Shown here in pieces: positions 7,123 to 14,780 of a DNA stretch of 64,000 bases (positions are counted from its first letter, which is position 1; every line of letters starts with the position of its first letter). The notes below the pieces were generated by a model. The model made no database searches. It was not told where the DNA came from and saw only the letters and a program-made list of their open reading frames with translations. The DNA is taken from positions 1 to 64,000 of the IMG/VR virus record IMGVR_UViG_3300040801_001025, one strand, 5' to 3'. Source of the DNA: a virus. A program made the translations under genes and the position numbers.

Positions 7123-7650
7123 ATGAAAAAAATTATCGTAACTACATTAGTAATGTTATCTTTATCAGCATTCGCTGCCCAAGATGGTCTTTTAGGCATA
7201 ACTTCTACTGGACAAATTGGGGTTCGAGTAGGGTTACCAAATCAAGTTCAAGTGACCCGCTTGGATGATATTGATTTTGGTACATATTCGGGTACAAATG
7301 ATTTGGTTGGAATTGAAGAATTCTGTGTATATGCTCGCGGTAGTAATCCGGGTGGGGTATATAATATAAATTTAATATCTCAAAATTCTTCAACACCGGG
7401 CATTTTCCATTTAAATAATGGAGTTGACGATCTAGAATATTCTGTTAATTTTGATGATACGGAACTATTAGCAAATCCACAACCAATGGTTTCAGGCCAG
7501 CAGATTACTGCTCAGCAGGGTTCTAACTCTCGAAGTTGCCAAGGTGGTAATAATGCGGCACTGGAGGTGCGAATTGTTCAGGGGGATTTGGATGCAGTAT
7601 CGTCAGGTACGTATACAGATATTCTGATTGTTGAAGTTTCTTCTATATAA
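7123..7650 (+). CDS. Secreted pilin-like protein (spore coat U / fimbrial type)
   Basis: Starts with a clear Sec signal peptide (MKKIIVTTLVMLSLSAFA, cleavage after A-F-A). The mature part resembles SCPU/fimbrial subunits: 'DIDFGTYSG' near the start, two Cys that could form the pilin disulfide, and the typical last strand 'SGTYTDILIVEVSS'. In bacteria such proteins are chaperone-usher pilus subunits. In a phage this could be a captured host gene that alters the cell surface. Ribosome binding site AGGAG (7107-7111), 11 bases before the ATG. A 7-bp dyad reaches the start codon (7050-7056 with 7118-7124). Confidence 0.6.
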   Translation: MKKIIVTTLVMLSLSAFAAQDGLLGITSTGQIGVRVGLPNQVQVTRLDDIDFGTYSGTNDLVGIEEFCVYARGSNPGGVYNINLISQNSSTPGIFHLNNGVDDLEYSVNFDDTELLANPQPMVSGQQITAQQGSNSRSCQGGNNAALEVRIVQGDLDAVSSGTYTDILIVEVSSI

Positions 7651-7655
7651 TATAC

Positions 7656-7693
7656 TTGACACAAGGGCTGAGTGTATAATATACTCGGCCCTT
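7656..7693 (+). promoter_or_regulatory. Sigma70-like promoter inside a hairpin, upstream of tRNA-Met
   Basis: TTGACA (7656-7661) and TATACT (7680-7685) are 18 bases apart. A second possible -10, TATAAT at 7675, is only 13 away. The -10 region lies between arms AAGGGCTGAGT (7663-7673) and ACTCGGCCCTT (7683-7693), an 11-bp inverted repeat with one G-U pair. It precedes tRNA-Met by five bases. Confidence 0.65.
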
Positions 7694-7697
7694 CCAT

Positions 7698-7774
7698 GGT
7701 GGGGAATGCAAACTGGCTGAGCAGTTCGCCTCATAAGCGAATGATTGCGGGTTCAAGTCCCGCCCCCACTACCA
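7698..7774 (+). tRNA. tRNA-Met (CAT), or Ile2
   Basis: Acceptor GGTGGGG/CCCCACT (first pair G-U), anticodon stem TTCGC/GCGAA with loop CTCATAA (anticodon CAT), T stem GCGGG/CCCGC and encoded CCA. The first pair is present, so it is not an obvious initiator. CAT tRNAs in phages can be elongator Met or lysidine-modified Ile (AUA); the sequence alone does not settle this. Confidence 0.9.
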
Positions 7775-7786
7775 AGGAATCATGCT

Positions 7787-8080
7787 ATGGACTCTGAATT
7801 TGTAGATCAGCGATTAGAAAATTGCTTGCAGATCGAAGAAGCATTTATGAATGCTAGTGATCTTGATGCAAGTGAAGATCAAATCATGCAACTTTTTGAA
7901 GAATATGATCGCTGCGTGGCTGATGGTTACCTTGAAGGAACTGCTGCTGGTACTTCTTCGCTTGAGGTTAGTATAACAGGGGTGAAGGTCGATGGTGATG
8001 CTTGGTTGATTGTCCTTGTCCTTGTAGCAGTTCCGGCAATTTATGCTTTTAAGAAATGGATTGACAAGAAATTTAGATAG
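7787..8080 (+). CDS. C-terminally anchored small membrane protein (97 aa)
   Basis: Unrecognised. The ATG at 7787 follows AAGGA and begins just after tRNA-Met. The first 70 residues are acidic; residues about 73-90 ('DAWLIVLVLVAVPAIYAF') form a single membrane helix, followed by a basic tail KKWIDKKFR that would stay in the cytoplasm. The stop codon overlaps the first two bases of tRNA-Ser. Confidence 0.7.
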   Translation: MDSEFVDQRLENCLQIEEAFMNASDLDASEDQIMQLFEEYDRCVADGYLEGTAAGTSSLEVSITGVKVDGDAWLIVLVLVAVPAIYAFKKWIDKKFR

Positions 8081-8167
8081 TAGGGTGGCAGAGCGGTCTA
8101 TTGCGCCACGCTGGAAACGTGGTGTCGCTAACGCGGCGCGTGGGTTCGAATCCCACCCCTACTGCCA
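8079..8167 (+). tRNA. tRNA-Ser (GGA)
   Basis: Class II tRNA with a long variable arm. Acceptor AGTAGGG/CCCTACT, anticodon stem CCACG/CGTGG with loop CTGGAAA (anticodon GGA), T stem GTGGG/CCCAC with TTCGAAT loop, discriminator G and encoded CCA. It reads UCC/UCU codons. Confidence 0.93.
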
Positions 8168-8182
8168 ATATGAGAAGTAATT

Positions 8183-8389
8183 ATGTCATTCACAGTTAAC
8201 AACGATATGACAATACAAGTAGCTGATCCTAAGATTGTTCATGAAAAGTACATCACGCTAAAACGTGGTGATCTTGAATATCATATCAAAGCTACTTTTG
8301 ACTTGAAAGACGTTCCTCCAGAGTTCCATCAAATGGCTCTAAGTTTAATTAAGAGTGGCGGTACAACATTACTACTTCCGATAAAATGA
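8183..8389 (+). CDS. Hypothetical protein (68 aa)
   Basis: Unrecognised small beta-rich protein encoded directly after tRNA-Ser. It ends with an ATGA overlap onto the glycosyltransferase gene, so the two are probably translated together. The ribosome binding site (GAGAAG) is moderate. Confidence 0.65.
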   Translation: MSFTVNNDMTIQVADPKIVHEKYITLKRGDLEYHIKATFDLKDVPPEFHQMALSLIKSGGTTLLLPIK

Positions 8390-9390
8390 ATCATATTTGT
8401 TTAGTAACGGATGCTTGGCATCCGCAAGTCAACGGTGTTGTAACAACCCTATCAACTCTTGTAACCGAAGCGGAAGAACGCGGATACTCTGTTGAGGTCA
8501 TCAGCCCGTGCTTCTTCAGCACATTCGGTCTTCCTACTTATAATGAAATTAAAGTACCTTGGAATTGGCGTAAAGCTTACAGAGTCATAGGTAATTCTAT
8601 TAAAGCCGCTAAGGCTGTACACATTGCAACCGAAGGCGCTCTTGGACTGTTGGCAAGAATCTATTGCCATCGCCACAACGTCCCATACTTGACAACCTAT
8701 CATACTAAATTCCCTGAATATGTAAAGGCTCGGTGGCCTTTCATTCCCCTTTCTTGGGGTTACAAAGTCATGCGCTGGATGCATAACAGAGCTACCACAA
8801 CGCTTGTAACTACAGCTTCAATGAAGGAAGAGCTTGACGCATGGGGAATTTCTAACACCGAGGTATGGAGTCGTGGCGTAGACACCGAGACATTTAGACC
8901 GTGGAATGATATTGAACGAGGTCCAGAGACGCTGATCGGCTACGTTGGAAGAGTATCAGTAGAAAAGAACATCGATGCTTTCTTAGATTTACCCGACAGT
9001 CTGGGCAAGAAAGTTGTAGTGGGTGATGGTCCCGATTTGAAACGATTAAAGAAAAAGTATCCTGATGTTGAGTTTGTTGGGTACAAGTTTGGTAGAGATT
9101 TAGTTGAGTGGTATAACAAACTAGATTGTATGGTTTTTCCGTCATGCACTGATACATTTGGTCTTGTAAATATCGAAGCAATGGCATGCGGTACGCCAGT
9201 TGCAGCGTATCCAGTTACAGGGCCGAAAGATATTATTATTGAGGGTCGTAATGGCGCAATGTCAGACGATTTAGATAATGCTGTAAAAAGAGCCTTGAAG
9301 TGTAATCGCGAAATATGTAGAATGCACACGGTTGAAACATTTTCATGGGAGAAATCCCTACAGCCATATTTGCTAGCACTTCTAGGATGA
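8386..9390 (+). CDS. Glycosyltransferase, GT-B fold, family 4-like
   Basis: Transfers a sugar from a nucleotide-sugar donor. The N-terminal domain opens with 'DAWHPQVNGVVTTLSTL', the acceptor-side loop of the GT4 mannosyl/sulfoquinovosyl-type enzymes. The C-terminal domain starts at 'GYVGRVSVEKNI', continues with 'VVGDGPDLKRLKKKYPDVEFVGY' and carries the donor-binding motif 'FPSCTDTFGLVNIEAMACGTPVAAY', which includes the E-x7-E-type pair. 334 aa is a little shorter than bacterial members but complete. The acceptor is unknown: cell-envelope glycan, virion glycan or modified DNA are all possible. It lies directly before the RNA ligase gene. Confidence 0.85.
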   Translation: MNHICLVTDAWHPQVNGVVTTLSTLVTEAEERGYSVEVISPCFFSTFGLPTYNEIKVPWNWRKAYRVIGNSIKAAKAVHIATEGALGLLARIYCHRHNVPYLTTYHTKFPEYVKARWPFIPLSWGYKVMRWMHNRATTTLVTTASMKEELDAWGISNTEVWSRGVDTETFRPWNDIERGPETLIGYVGRVSVEKNIDAFLDLPDSLGKKVVVGDGPDLKRLKKKYPDVEFVGYKFGRDLVEWYNKLDCMVFPSCTDTFGLVNIEAMACGTPVAAYPVTGPKDIIIEGRNGAMSDDLDNAVKRALKCNREICRMHTVETFSWEKSLQPYLLALLG

Positions 9391-9393
9391 ACG

Positions 9394-10005
9394 ATGAAGA
9401 CCTATCCCTCTATACCCAAGGCGTTTACCGCACCGCAACCTGTCTATGCATTTGACAAGCTAGATGGTTCTAATATTCGTGCGGAATGGCACAAGAAAAA
9501 AGGTATCGTGAAGTTTGGTACTCGTCGCCGTCTGCTTGATCCAAAAGAAGAACCGCTTGGCGAAGCTGTTGGGTTGATTCTAGATAAGTATGGTGAAGAG
9601 ATTGAACGTCGAACACCCAAGTTGCGTGCTGATCGCGTTACTTTCTTTTTTGAATTCTTTGGACCCAATTCGTTTGCAGGGTTTCATGAGAATGAAGAGC
9701 ATGATGTCGTTCTATTCGATGTTGACGTTTACAAGAAAGGCATCATGCCTCCCCGTGAATTCTTAAAATTCTCTGATGGTTTAGAAATTCCAGAGTTGAT
9801 CTATCAAGGCAATGTTAATCAAGATTTGGTAAATGCTGTATGGCATAGCACTCTTGATGGCATGACTCACGAAGGAATTGTATGTAAATGGAATCCTGAA
9901 AAGAAGCAAAGTATCAACATGCTGAAGCTCAAGTCTAAAGCATGGCTAGATCGTCTAAAGCAGAAATGTGGAGATGATGAAAAACTATTTGAGCAATTAG
10001 CTTAA
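9394..10005 (+). CDS. RNA ligase, Rnl2-like
   Basis: ATP-dependent RNA ligase that seals nicks. The nucleotidyl-transferase motifs are in order: motif I 'KLDGSN' with the AMP-accepting Lys22, an Arg-rich motif 'GTRRRLLD', motif IIIa 'FFFEFFG', motif IV 'EGIVCK' and motif V 'LKLKSKAW'. It is 203 aa, so it lacks the C-terminal domain of T4 Rnl2 (334 aa) and corresponds to a minimal catalytic core. It may act with the polynucleotide-kinase-like and HAD-phosphatase genes near 58.5-60.9 kb in RNA repair. Overlaps the convergent small gene by 9 bases. Confidence 0.85.
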   Translation: MKTYPSIPKAFTAPQPVYAFDKLDGSNIRAEWHKKKGIVKFGTRRRLLDPKEEPLGEAVGLILDKYGEEIERRTPKLRADRVTFFFEFFGPNSFAGFHENEEHDVVLFDVDVYKKGIMPPREFLKFSDGLEIPELIYQGNVNQDLVNAVWHSTLDGMTHEGIVCKWNPEKKQSINMLKLKSKAWLDRLKQKCGDDEKLFEQLA

Positions 10006-10230
10006 CTCTTCGATTTGAATATCAATCGTATACACTAGATTGATAACACTCACCCTCAATCTTTCAAGCTCACTGACCGGAGCTTTCTTATCTGTAAGCT
10101 TTCTGATGATACCTTCTACCTTGTTAATGTCGGCCTGAAGGTTCTGCTTTAATTCTTCTCTATCATCGATTTGTACATCGGGATTGATAGAGATATATCG
10201 CGCAATAATATCATCTGTAGTTGTAGTCAT
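9997..10230 (-). CDS. Small helical protein (77 aa), minus strand
   Basis: Unrecognised. A perfect AGGAG lies seven bases before the ATG, and the product is charged with two predicted helices ('REELKQNLQADINKVEGII' and a second from 'VSELERLRVSVINLV') that could make a coiled-coil hairpin. Its promoter must lie in the AT-rich gap upstream of the scaffold gene. Confidence 0.65.
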   Translation of the reverse strand: MTTTTDDIIARYISINPDVQIDDREELKQNLQADINKVEGIIRKLTDKKAPVSELERLRVSVINLVYTIDIQIEELS

Positions 10231-10469
10231 ACTAAACTCCTGATTCTTCTATAGTTTACCTCGTATTCCACTCTGGGTCAAGGTTCATTTGGGTGAACAC
10301 ATCGTGGAAAATTTTTCAAAATTTCCGATAATTTATTTTTCCTTTAAAATCAATAACTTACGAATTGTAAAACTAATAATTTATGAATTGAGTGTAACCC
10401 AAATAAATATCTTTGTAGATTTAGAATTAAACCTACTGCTATCTTAACTGATATTTAAAGGAGTCGAAG
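10231..10469. promoter_or_regulatory. AT-rich divergent control region upstream of the capsid genes
   Basis: This 239-base gap separates the minus-strand small gene from the scaffold/capsid genes. It holds an inverted repeat GTTCA-N6-TGAAC (10283-10298), an imperfect AT dyad (GGAAAATTTT with AAAATTTCC, 10306-10326), two copies of an ATGAATTG-like element (ACGAATTG and ATGAATTG, around 10360-10390) and a late-promoter variant AATAAATA (10402-10409). Confidence 0.5.
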
Positions 10470-11414
10470 ATGGAAGAGTTGCTTCAACGTTTGGTAGAGA
10501 ACGAGCTACTAGATGACGAGACACGTAAGGAACTTCTAGAAGCTTTCAATACGCAGAAAGACGAAGCTATTAAAGCTGCTGTCACAGAAGCGGTTAAGGA
10601 AGCAGAGGAAAACGTTCGTGTTGAATTGTCTGAGAAGTATGCTGAAGACAAAGCATTGATGGTTGAGGCCATTGATACACAGGTACAACAGCTTCTAGCT
10701 GAAGAGCTAGGTGAGCTAAAAGATGACATTGATAACTTCCGTGATTTGGAAGTTGAATATAACAAGAACTTAGTTGAAGCCCGTCAGGAGCTTTCTCAGG
10801 TTCTAAAGGGTGACATGGAAGAGCTTGTTGAAGCACTTGATGTTTTCCTTGATCAAGTTATCGAAGAACAATTTGAAGAATTGAAAGAAGATATCGCAGA
10901 CGTTCGCGAGATTCAATTCGGCGCAGAAGTTTTTGAAGCTTTTGCAGGCATGTTCTCCCGCCGTTTCATTAGTGAGAATGGCTTGCAGAACGAAATTGAC
11001 GAGCGCGAGCAGCGCCTAGCTGATCTTGAAGAACAGCTAGAGCAAACTGAGCGTAAATTGAACGAAACAACTCGTGATAAGAAGATGACAGAAATTCTAT
11101 CTTCTCTACACGGTAAGCATAAGGATGTAATGGAAGCATTGCTACGTACAACTCCTACTGAGAAGTTGGAAGAAGCATACGAGCGTTACATTCCAAAGAT
11201 TCTCCATGAAAGCGCAAGTGAAGTGGAGTCGGAGAAGGAAACCGCGAAAGCGCAAGTACTAGCCGAGGGTGCAGGTGATAAGAAAACTATCACCGAAGGT
11301 ACGGTAGTCGCTACTGGCGACACCAGTAAAAAGACCGAGGAAGTAATTTCCGAAGGTGCAGACACGGATAAGCTTCAGCAGACTCTTGAGAGAATGCGCG
11401 GACTTATTCGCTAA
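10470..11414 (+). CDS. 22: Prohead core scaffolding protein gp22
   Basis: Internal scaffold around which the T4-type prohead shell assembles; later degraded by the gp21 protease. The product is 314 aa, almost wholly helical and strongly acidic, with a long coiled coil (about residues 165-205). Its C-terminal third carries several L/I-x-E sites (ILHE, VLAE, VISE), the cleavage signature of the prohead protease. It is immediately upstream of the major capsid gene, the conserved T4 order 22-23. AAGGAG precedes the ATG. T4 gp22 is 269 aa. Confidence 0.88.
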   Translation: MEELLQRLVENELLDDETRKELLEAFNTQKDEAIKAAVTEAVKEAEENVRVELSEKYAEDKALMVEAIDTQVQQLLAEELGELKDDIDNFRDLEVEYNKNLVEARQELSQVLKGDMEELVEALDVFLDQVIEEQFEELKEDIADVREIQFGAEVFEAFAGMFSRRFISENGLQNEIDEREQRLADLEEQLEQTERKLNETTRDKKMTEILSSLHGKHKDVMEALLRTTPTEKLEEAYERYIPKILHESASEVESEKETAKAQVLAEGAGDKKTITEGTVVATGDTSKKTEEVISEGADTDKLQQTLERMRGLIR

Positions 11415-11448
11415 GCAAAAATATTCTGGTTAGTATTGGAGAAACAAA

Positions 11449-12861
11449 ATGGAACTAGAAATGTTAAATGAACACTGGGACCAGACCAAAGAGACCCTAC
11501 TTGACGGCTTGAAAGAGAGCAAGAAAGCGGTTGTTGGCAAGGTTCTAGAGAATACCCGTCAGCACATGCTGGCAGAAACTGCGGCAGCAGGTTCTACTCA
11601 GGCTCACGATATCGCGGGCTTCCGTAAGACCCTTCTTCCAATGATTCGTCGTATCATTCCGGGTACGATTGCAACTGAGCTTGTTGGTGTACAGCCTATG
11701 GCTGGTCCAGTTGGCCTAGTTTACACACTTCGTTATAAGTACGAAGAAGACATGACACACAACCCAGCTTCTTCTCAGTTCGGTGGTTTCGATATCTCCG
11801 CTGGTGATGAAGCATTCGGTAACGATGTACCTATCCGCCAGTTCTACGCAGGTAACACTGGTTCCGCTCAGACCGCTGGTGCTTCTGGCATCGACGCTCC
11901 GGGTGCTGATGGTACTTCTGCTCCATTTGATATTGACGCAGCAACCGCAGAGGGTGGCGCTTGGGAATCTTCTCAGGATGTTACCACATACGGTTCTGGT
12001 ACGTCTACCTTCAGCGGTTACTCTGTAAACGTTGGTGGTACAATGCTAGGTGGTTCTGGTTCCTTCGTTGAAGGTTCCGGTGGCCGTAAGATGACCCTAG
12101 AGGTTATCTCTCAGGCGGTCGAAGCCGGTAGCCGTAAGCTACAATCCGGTTGGACCATCGAGGCAATGCAGGACTTGAACAGCCAGCACGGCCTTGACCT
12201 AGAGTCTGAAATCACCAAGGCGCTTTCTGCTGAAATCGTTCTTGAAATCGACGCTGAAATCATCAACGACTTGCTAGCACTTGCTGGTACTGTTCGTACA
12301 TTTGACTTCGCTCAGACAGCGGGCACAACTTACGCTCCAGCGTTCGTTGGTGACAGATTTGCTAACTTGGGTGTTCGCATCCACGAAGTTGCAAACGTTA
12401 TCGCTCGTAAGACCCGTCGTGGTGCAGGCAACTACGTTGTAGTTTCCCCTATGATCGTGTCTGTTCTACAGAGCGCAGCAAAGGCAGTATTCGCTCCAGC
12501 AGTTGAGGGCGAATTCAAAGGTCCAAACAACACTGAGTTGGTTGGAACCATGAACGGCTCCATCAAGGTATACAGCTACCTATGGAACCAAGCAGCACCG
12601 GGTACGTCCGCGCCTAACGGCACAGACAAAATCTTGGTCGGATACAAAGGTGGTGACACAGAAGTCGACGCAGGTTACTTCTACGCGCCATACGTTCCTC
12701 TAATGTCTTCGGGCGTTATCGTGAACCCTGTAACCTTCCAGCCGGTTGTTTCCTTGATGACCCGTTACGGTAAAGTCGCATTGACTGATCCGACAACATC
12801 TCTTGGCAACTCCGCTGACTACTACGGACGTATCAACGTAGTTAACCTAGAGTTCCTATGA
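11449..12861 (+). CDS. 23: Major capsid protein gp23
   Basis: HK97-fold major head protein. Near residue 65 the sequence 'LPMIRRIIPGTIATELVGVQPMAGPVGLVYTLR' matches the T4 gp23 block 'RRIMP...LVG.QPMSGP.G'. The C-terminus has the expected 'MTRYGKVALTDP' region. An L-A-E site at residues 41-43 in the N-terminal segment (MLAE followed by T-A-A) is the likely gp21 maturation cleavage point; T4 gp23 is cleaved after Glu65. Codon choice is uniform and C-ending, unlike neighbouring genes, as expected for the most abundant protein. 470 aa against 521 in T4. A strong terminator follows. Confidence 0.95.
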   Translation: MELEMLNEHWDQTKETLLDGLKESKKAVVGKVLENTRQHMLAETAAAGSTQAHDIAGFRKTLLPMIRRIIPGTIATELVGVQPMAGPVGLVYTLRYKYEEDMTHNPASSQFGGFDISAGDEAFGNDVPIRQFYAGNTGSAQTAGASGIDAPGADGTSAPFDIDAATAEGGAWESSQDVTTYGSGTSTFSGYSVNVGGTMLGGSGSFVEGSGGRKMTLEVISQAVEAGSRKLQSGWTIEAMQDLNSQHGLDLESEITKALSAEIVLEIDAEIINDLLALAGTVRTFDFAQTAGTTYAPAFVGDRFANLGVRIHEVANVIARKTRRGAGNYVVVSPMIVSVLQSAAKAVFAPAVEGEFKGPNNTELVGTMNGSIKVYSYLWNQAAPGTSAPNGTDKILVGYKGGDTEVDAGYFYAPYVPLMSSGVIVNPVTFQPVVSLMTRYGKVALTDPTTSLGNSADYYGRINVVNLEFL

Positions 12862-12890
12862 TCGAAAGATCGGGACTCGACTCCTTGGAA

Positions 12891-12915
12891 AAACCCGGCA
12901 TCTGCCGGGTTTTTT
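12891..12915 (+). terminator. Intrinsic terminator after the capsid gene
   Basis: GC-rich stem AAACCCGGCA/TGCCGGGTTT with a two-base loop, followed by a T run. It ends the scaffold-capsid transcript. Confidence 0.9.
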
Positions 12916-12944
12916 CGTTTTAAAGACAGTGCTTTTGCACCATC

Positions 12945-12952
12945 TATAAATA
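12945..12952 (+). promoter_or_regulatory. Late promoter box TATAAATA
   Basis: Exact box, 22 bases upstream of the endolysin ATG, with TAGGAG between them. Confidence 0.8.
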
Positions 12953-12974
12953 CGTAAAACATAGGAGTTAGGCC

Positions 12975-13373
12975 ATGTATAAATTTGGTGAGCGTTCTAA
13001 AAATAATCTGGCAACCTGCCATCCCCTTCTACAAGAAATTCTTAATGAAGCTATTAAACATGTAGACTTTTCTGTTCTCCAAGGTCATCGTGGTGAAATA
13101 GAACAGAATGCATATTACTCTGCTGGTAAGAGTAAAGTCAAGTGGCCAAACAGTAAACATAACAAAAATCCCTCTCATGCAGTAGACGTGGCACCTTACC
13201 CAATTGATTGGGAAGACATTAAAAGGTTTGCCCATCTTATGGGGCTTCTACGAGGCATTGCAGTCGCTAAAGGTATCAAAGTTAGAATTGGTGCCGATTG
13301 GGATAATGATGGTGATATTACAGATCATAAATTCATGGATTGGCCACATATCGAACTAGTAATGGACGATTAA
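12975..13373 (+). CDS. Endolysin, peptidase M15 type
   Basis: Peptidoglycan endopeptidase (L-alanyl-D-glutamate or D-Ala-D-Ala type) that cuts cell-wall peptides at lysis. The zinc site is visible: 'SKHNKNPSHAVDVAPYP' around residues 60-75 (His62 or His68, Asp71) and 'WPHIEL' with His125. At 132 aa it matches single-domain phage enzymes such as the T5 endolysin (137 aa). It has no signal peptide, so it would need a holin. A late promoter directly upstream fits a lysis gene. The spanins are 34 kb away. Confidence 0.88.
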   Translation: MYKFGERSKNNLATCHPLLQEILNEAIKHVDFSVLQGHRGEIEQNAYYSAGKSKVKWPNSKHNKNPSHAVDVAPYPIDWEDIKRFAHLMGLLRGIAVAKGIKVRIGADWDNDGDITDHKFMDWPHIELVMDD

Positions 13374-13376
13374 TTG

Positions 13377-13718
13377 ATGTCGAAAATTGGATTTAAAGAG
13401 TTCTATGAAACCAAGTATATGAACTCAAAACAAAAATTACTAGCGGCGTGCGATGATACGCCACGGATGAGAAACGAATATAAGCTAACTAAGTACTGTA
13501 AGTTTCCGGTATATGAGAGTACTGACAGTGATGATAAAATTTATGTAGCGTTTCGCCCTAAAGACCGTATTCAGGTTTTATGGGAGCAAGTAAATGAGCA
13601 TGATGACTATCCAATTCCTAAATCGATCTACTTATATGGAGAAGAAAAGGAAGTCTTTCCATGTTGGAACAACAAAAAGTTTATGAAATGGATAGAGAAC
13701 AGCACAATCGAGTCGTGA
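13377..13718 (+). CDS. Hypothetical protein (113 aa)
   Basis: Unrecognised, basic and aromatic. The ATG at 13377 lies three bases after the endolysin stop, so expression is probably coupled. The end overlaps the next gene by 58 bases, which is long; the start of the next gene is therefore open. Confidence 0.6.
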   Translation: MSKIGFKEFYETKYMNSKQKLLAACDDTPRMRNEYKLTKYCKFPVYESTDSDDKIYVAFRPKDRIQVLWEQVNEHDDYPIPKSIYLYGEEKEVFPCWNNKKFMKWIENSTIES

Positions 13719-14041
13719 TTAACAGCAATATTAAAAAGTTAATTGACGAATGGCATATTTGTCCATTTTCTGATGACGCTGCCGGTCTTTTTCAATCTCT
13801 TCGCATATGCACTGAATCCTATGTCAATGGTAAAGGTCAATTGACAATGAGTGTAATTGCGAATATTGTTTGGGATTTGCGCGAAGTTTTAAACTCACAT
13901 TGCAATAAAAATTTGACCCACTTCACAGATTTGATTTGTGATTCTATTCTTTTAGAATATAAAGGAATCACTCCGGTCGACCTTCCAGATTTCAATAATT
14001 TAACTTTCGAATGTGAAGCATATTGTTATTCCAAATTTTAA
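13661..14041 (+). CDS. Hypothetical protein (126 aa)
   Basis: Unrecognised helical protein with five Cys. The ATG at 13661 follows AAGGAAG and is preferred; an alternative at 13688 would shorten the overlap with the preceding gene. No membrane segment or motif is recognised. Confidence 0.6.
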   Translation: MLEQQKVYEMDREQHNRVVINSNIKKLIDEWHICPFSDDAAGLFQSLRICTESYVNGKGQLTMSVIANIVWDLREVLNSHCNKNLTHFTDLICDSILLEYKGITPVDLPDFNNLTFECEAYCYSKF

Positions 14042-14086
14042 TATTTGTCCCACAGGAGTGCTAAATATTACTAGTTGGAGAATAAA

Positions 14087-14758
14087 ATGTTCAAAGAACT
14101 TCTACAAATAGTGGCTGACCACGGCCTGCTTAGTGCAGGCATAGTGAGCATTATTCTCATTATTATCAGATACGTTACTGCAATGAAAGATGTTTGGGAC
14201 CGACGCGATAGAGAGCGCCAAGAAGAAAGTGATGAAGTTCGTCGCGAAGAATTAAAAAATCATCCTTTCTTTACAAATGCATCTTTTAAGATTAATTCAG
14301 AAATACCCGTTATGACACTTGATAATGAACGTCCAGTGCGACAGCAGTTATTTAGAGATTTGATAAAGTATCATTTTATGGCAATAGAATCTTTTGCACA
14401 CGAACTTGTTGAGAAAGATGTAGATAAATTGTCACCACAAGCATGGGCATTTTTAGTAATTGACTATGTTACGAAAATGAATGCAGAGTTTCAGGCTGAT
14501 GCTATCACGGCTGGCGTTCCGGCTATTGCTATTCAAAAATATACGGTGTGGAATAAATCCACGATGGATACTATTGTAGGTTACGTAAATAATTTAGCAG
14601 TGTCTACAGTTTACACTACTAATACTGCTCGCATGAATACTTTCTTGTTTCTTCTCAATCTATTCTTGACGACAACCATGGGAGATGTGCATCAAGCATT
14701 TTCCGAAATGAATGGTGCTGTAAGTGGCCTTCAATACCAAAATGCCACGGTGGAATAA
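14087..14758 (+). CDS. Membrane-anchored protein with one N-terminal helix (223 aa)
   Basis: Unrecognised. Residues about 9-29 ('GLLSAGIVSIILIIIRYVTAM') form one membrane helix, followed by a very charged linker and a helical soluble domain of about 170 residues. The size and single N-terminal helix recall the T4 holin gpT, but no sequence match is evident and the charged segment after the helix suggests the domain is cytoplasmic. It follows TTGGAG and a late-promoter variant (GCTAAATA). Confidence 0.6.
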   Translation: MFKELLQIVADHGLLSAGIVSIILIIIRYVTAMKDVWDRRDRERQEESDEVRREELKNHPFFTNASFKINSEIPVMTLDNERPVRQQLFRDLIKYHFMAIESFAHELVEKDVDKLSPQAWAFLVIDYVTKMNAEFQADAITAGVPAIAIQKYTVWNKSTMDTIVGYVNNLAVSTVYTTNTARMNTFLFLLNLFLTTTMGDVHQAFSEMNGAVSGLQYQNATVE

Positions 14759-14761
14759 ATA
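14754..14761 (+). promoter_or_regulatory. Late promoter variant AATAAATA
   Basis: One mismatch from TATAAATA, 19 bases upstream of the large structural gene and overlapping the stop region of the preceding gene. Confidence 0.45.
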
Positions 14762-14780
14762 CATTTAAAGGGAATCATGA

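Noticed and set aside
7656-7680. TTGACA with TATAAT at 13-base spacing as the tRNA-Met promoter
   Set aside because: 13 bases is too short; TATACT at 18 bases is the better -10.
12862-12890. Small palindrome GATCGAAAGATC just after the capsid gene as a regulatory site
   Set aside because: Short, next to a proper terminator, and no second copy was seen.
14087-14758. Holin (T4 gpT-like)
   Set aside because: Only the size and single N-terminal helix agree; the charged segment after the helix and lack of sequence match leave it unnamed.
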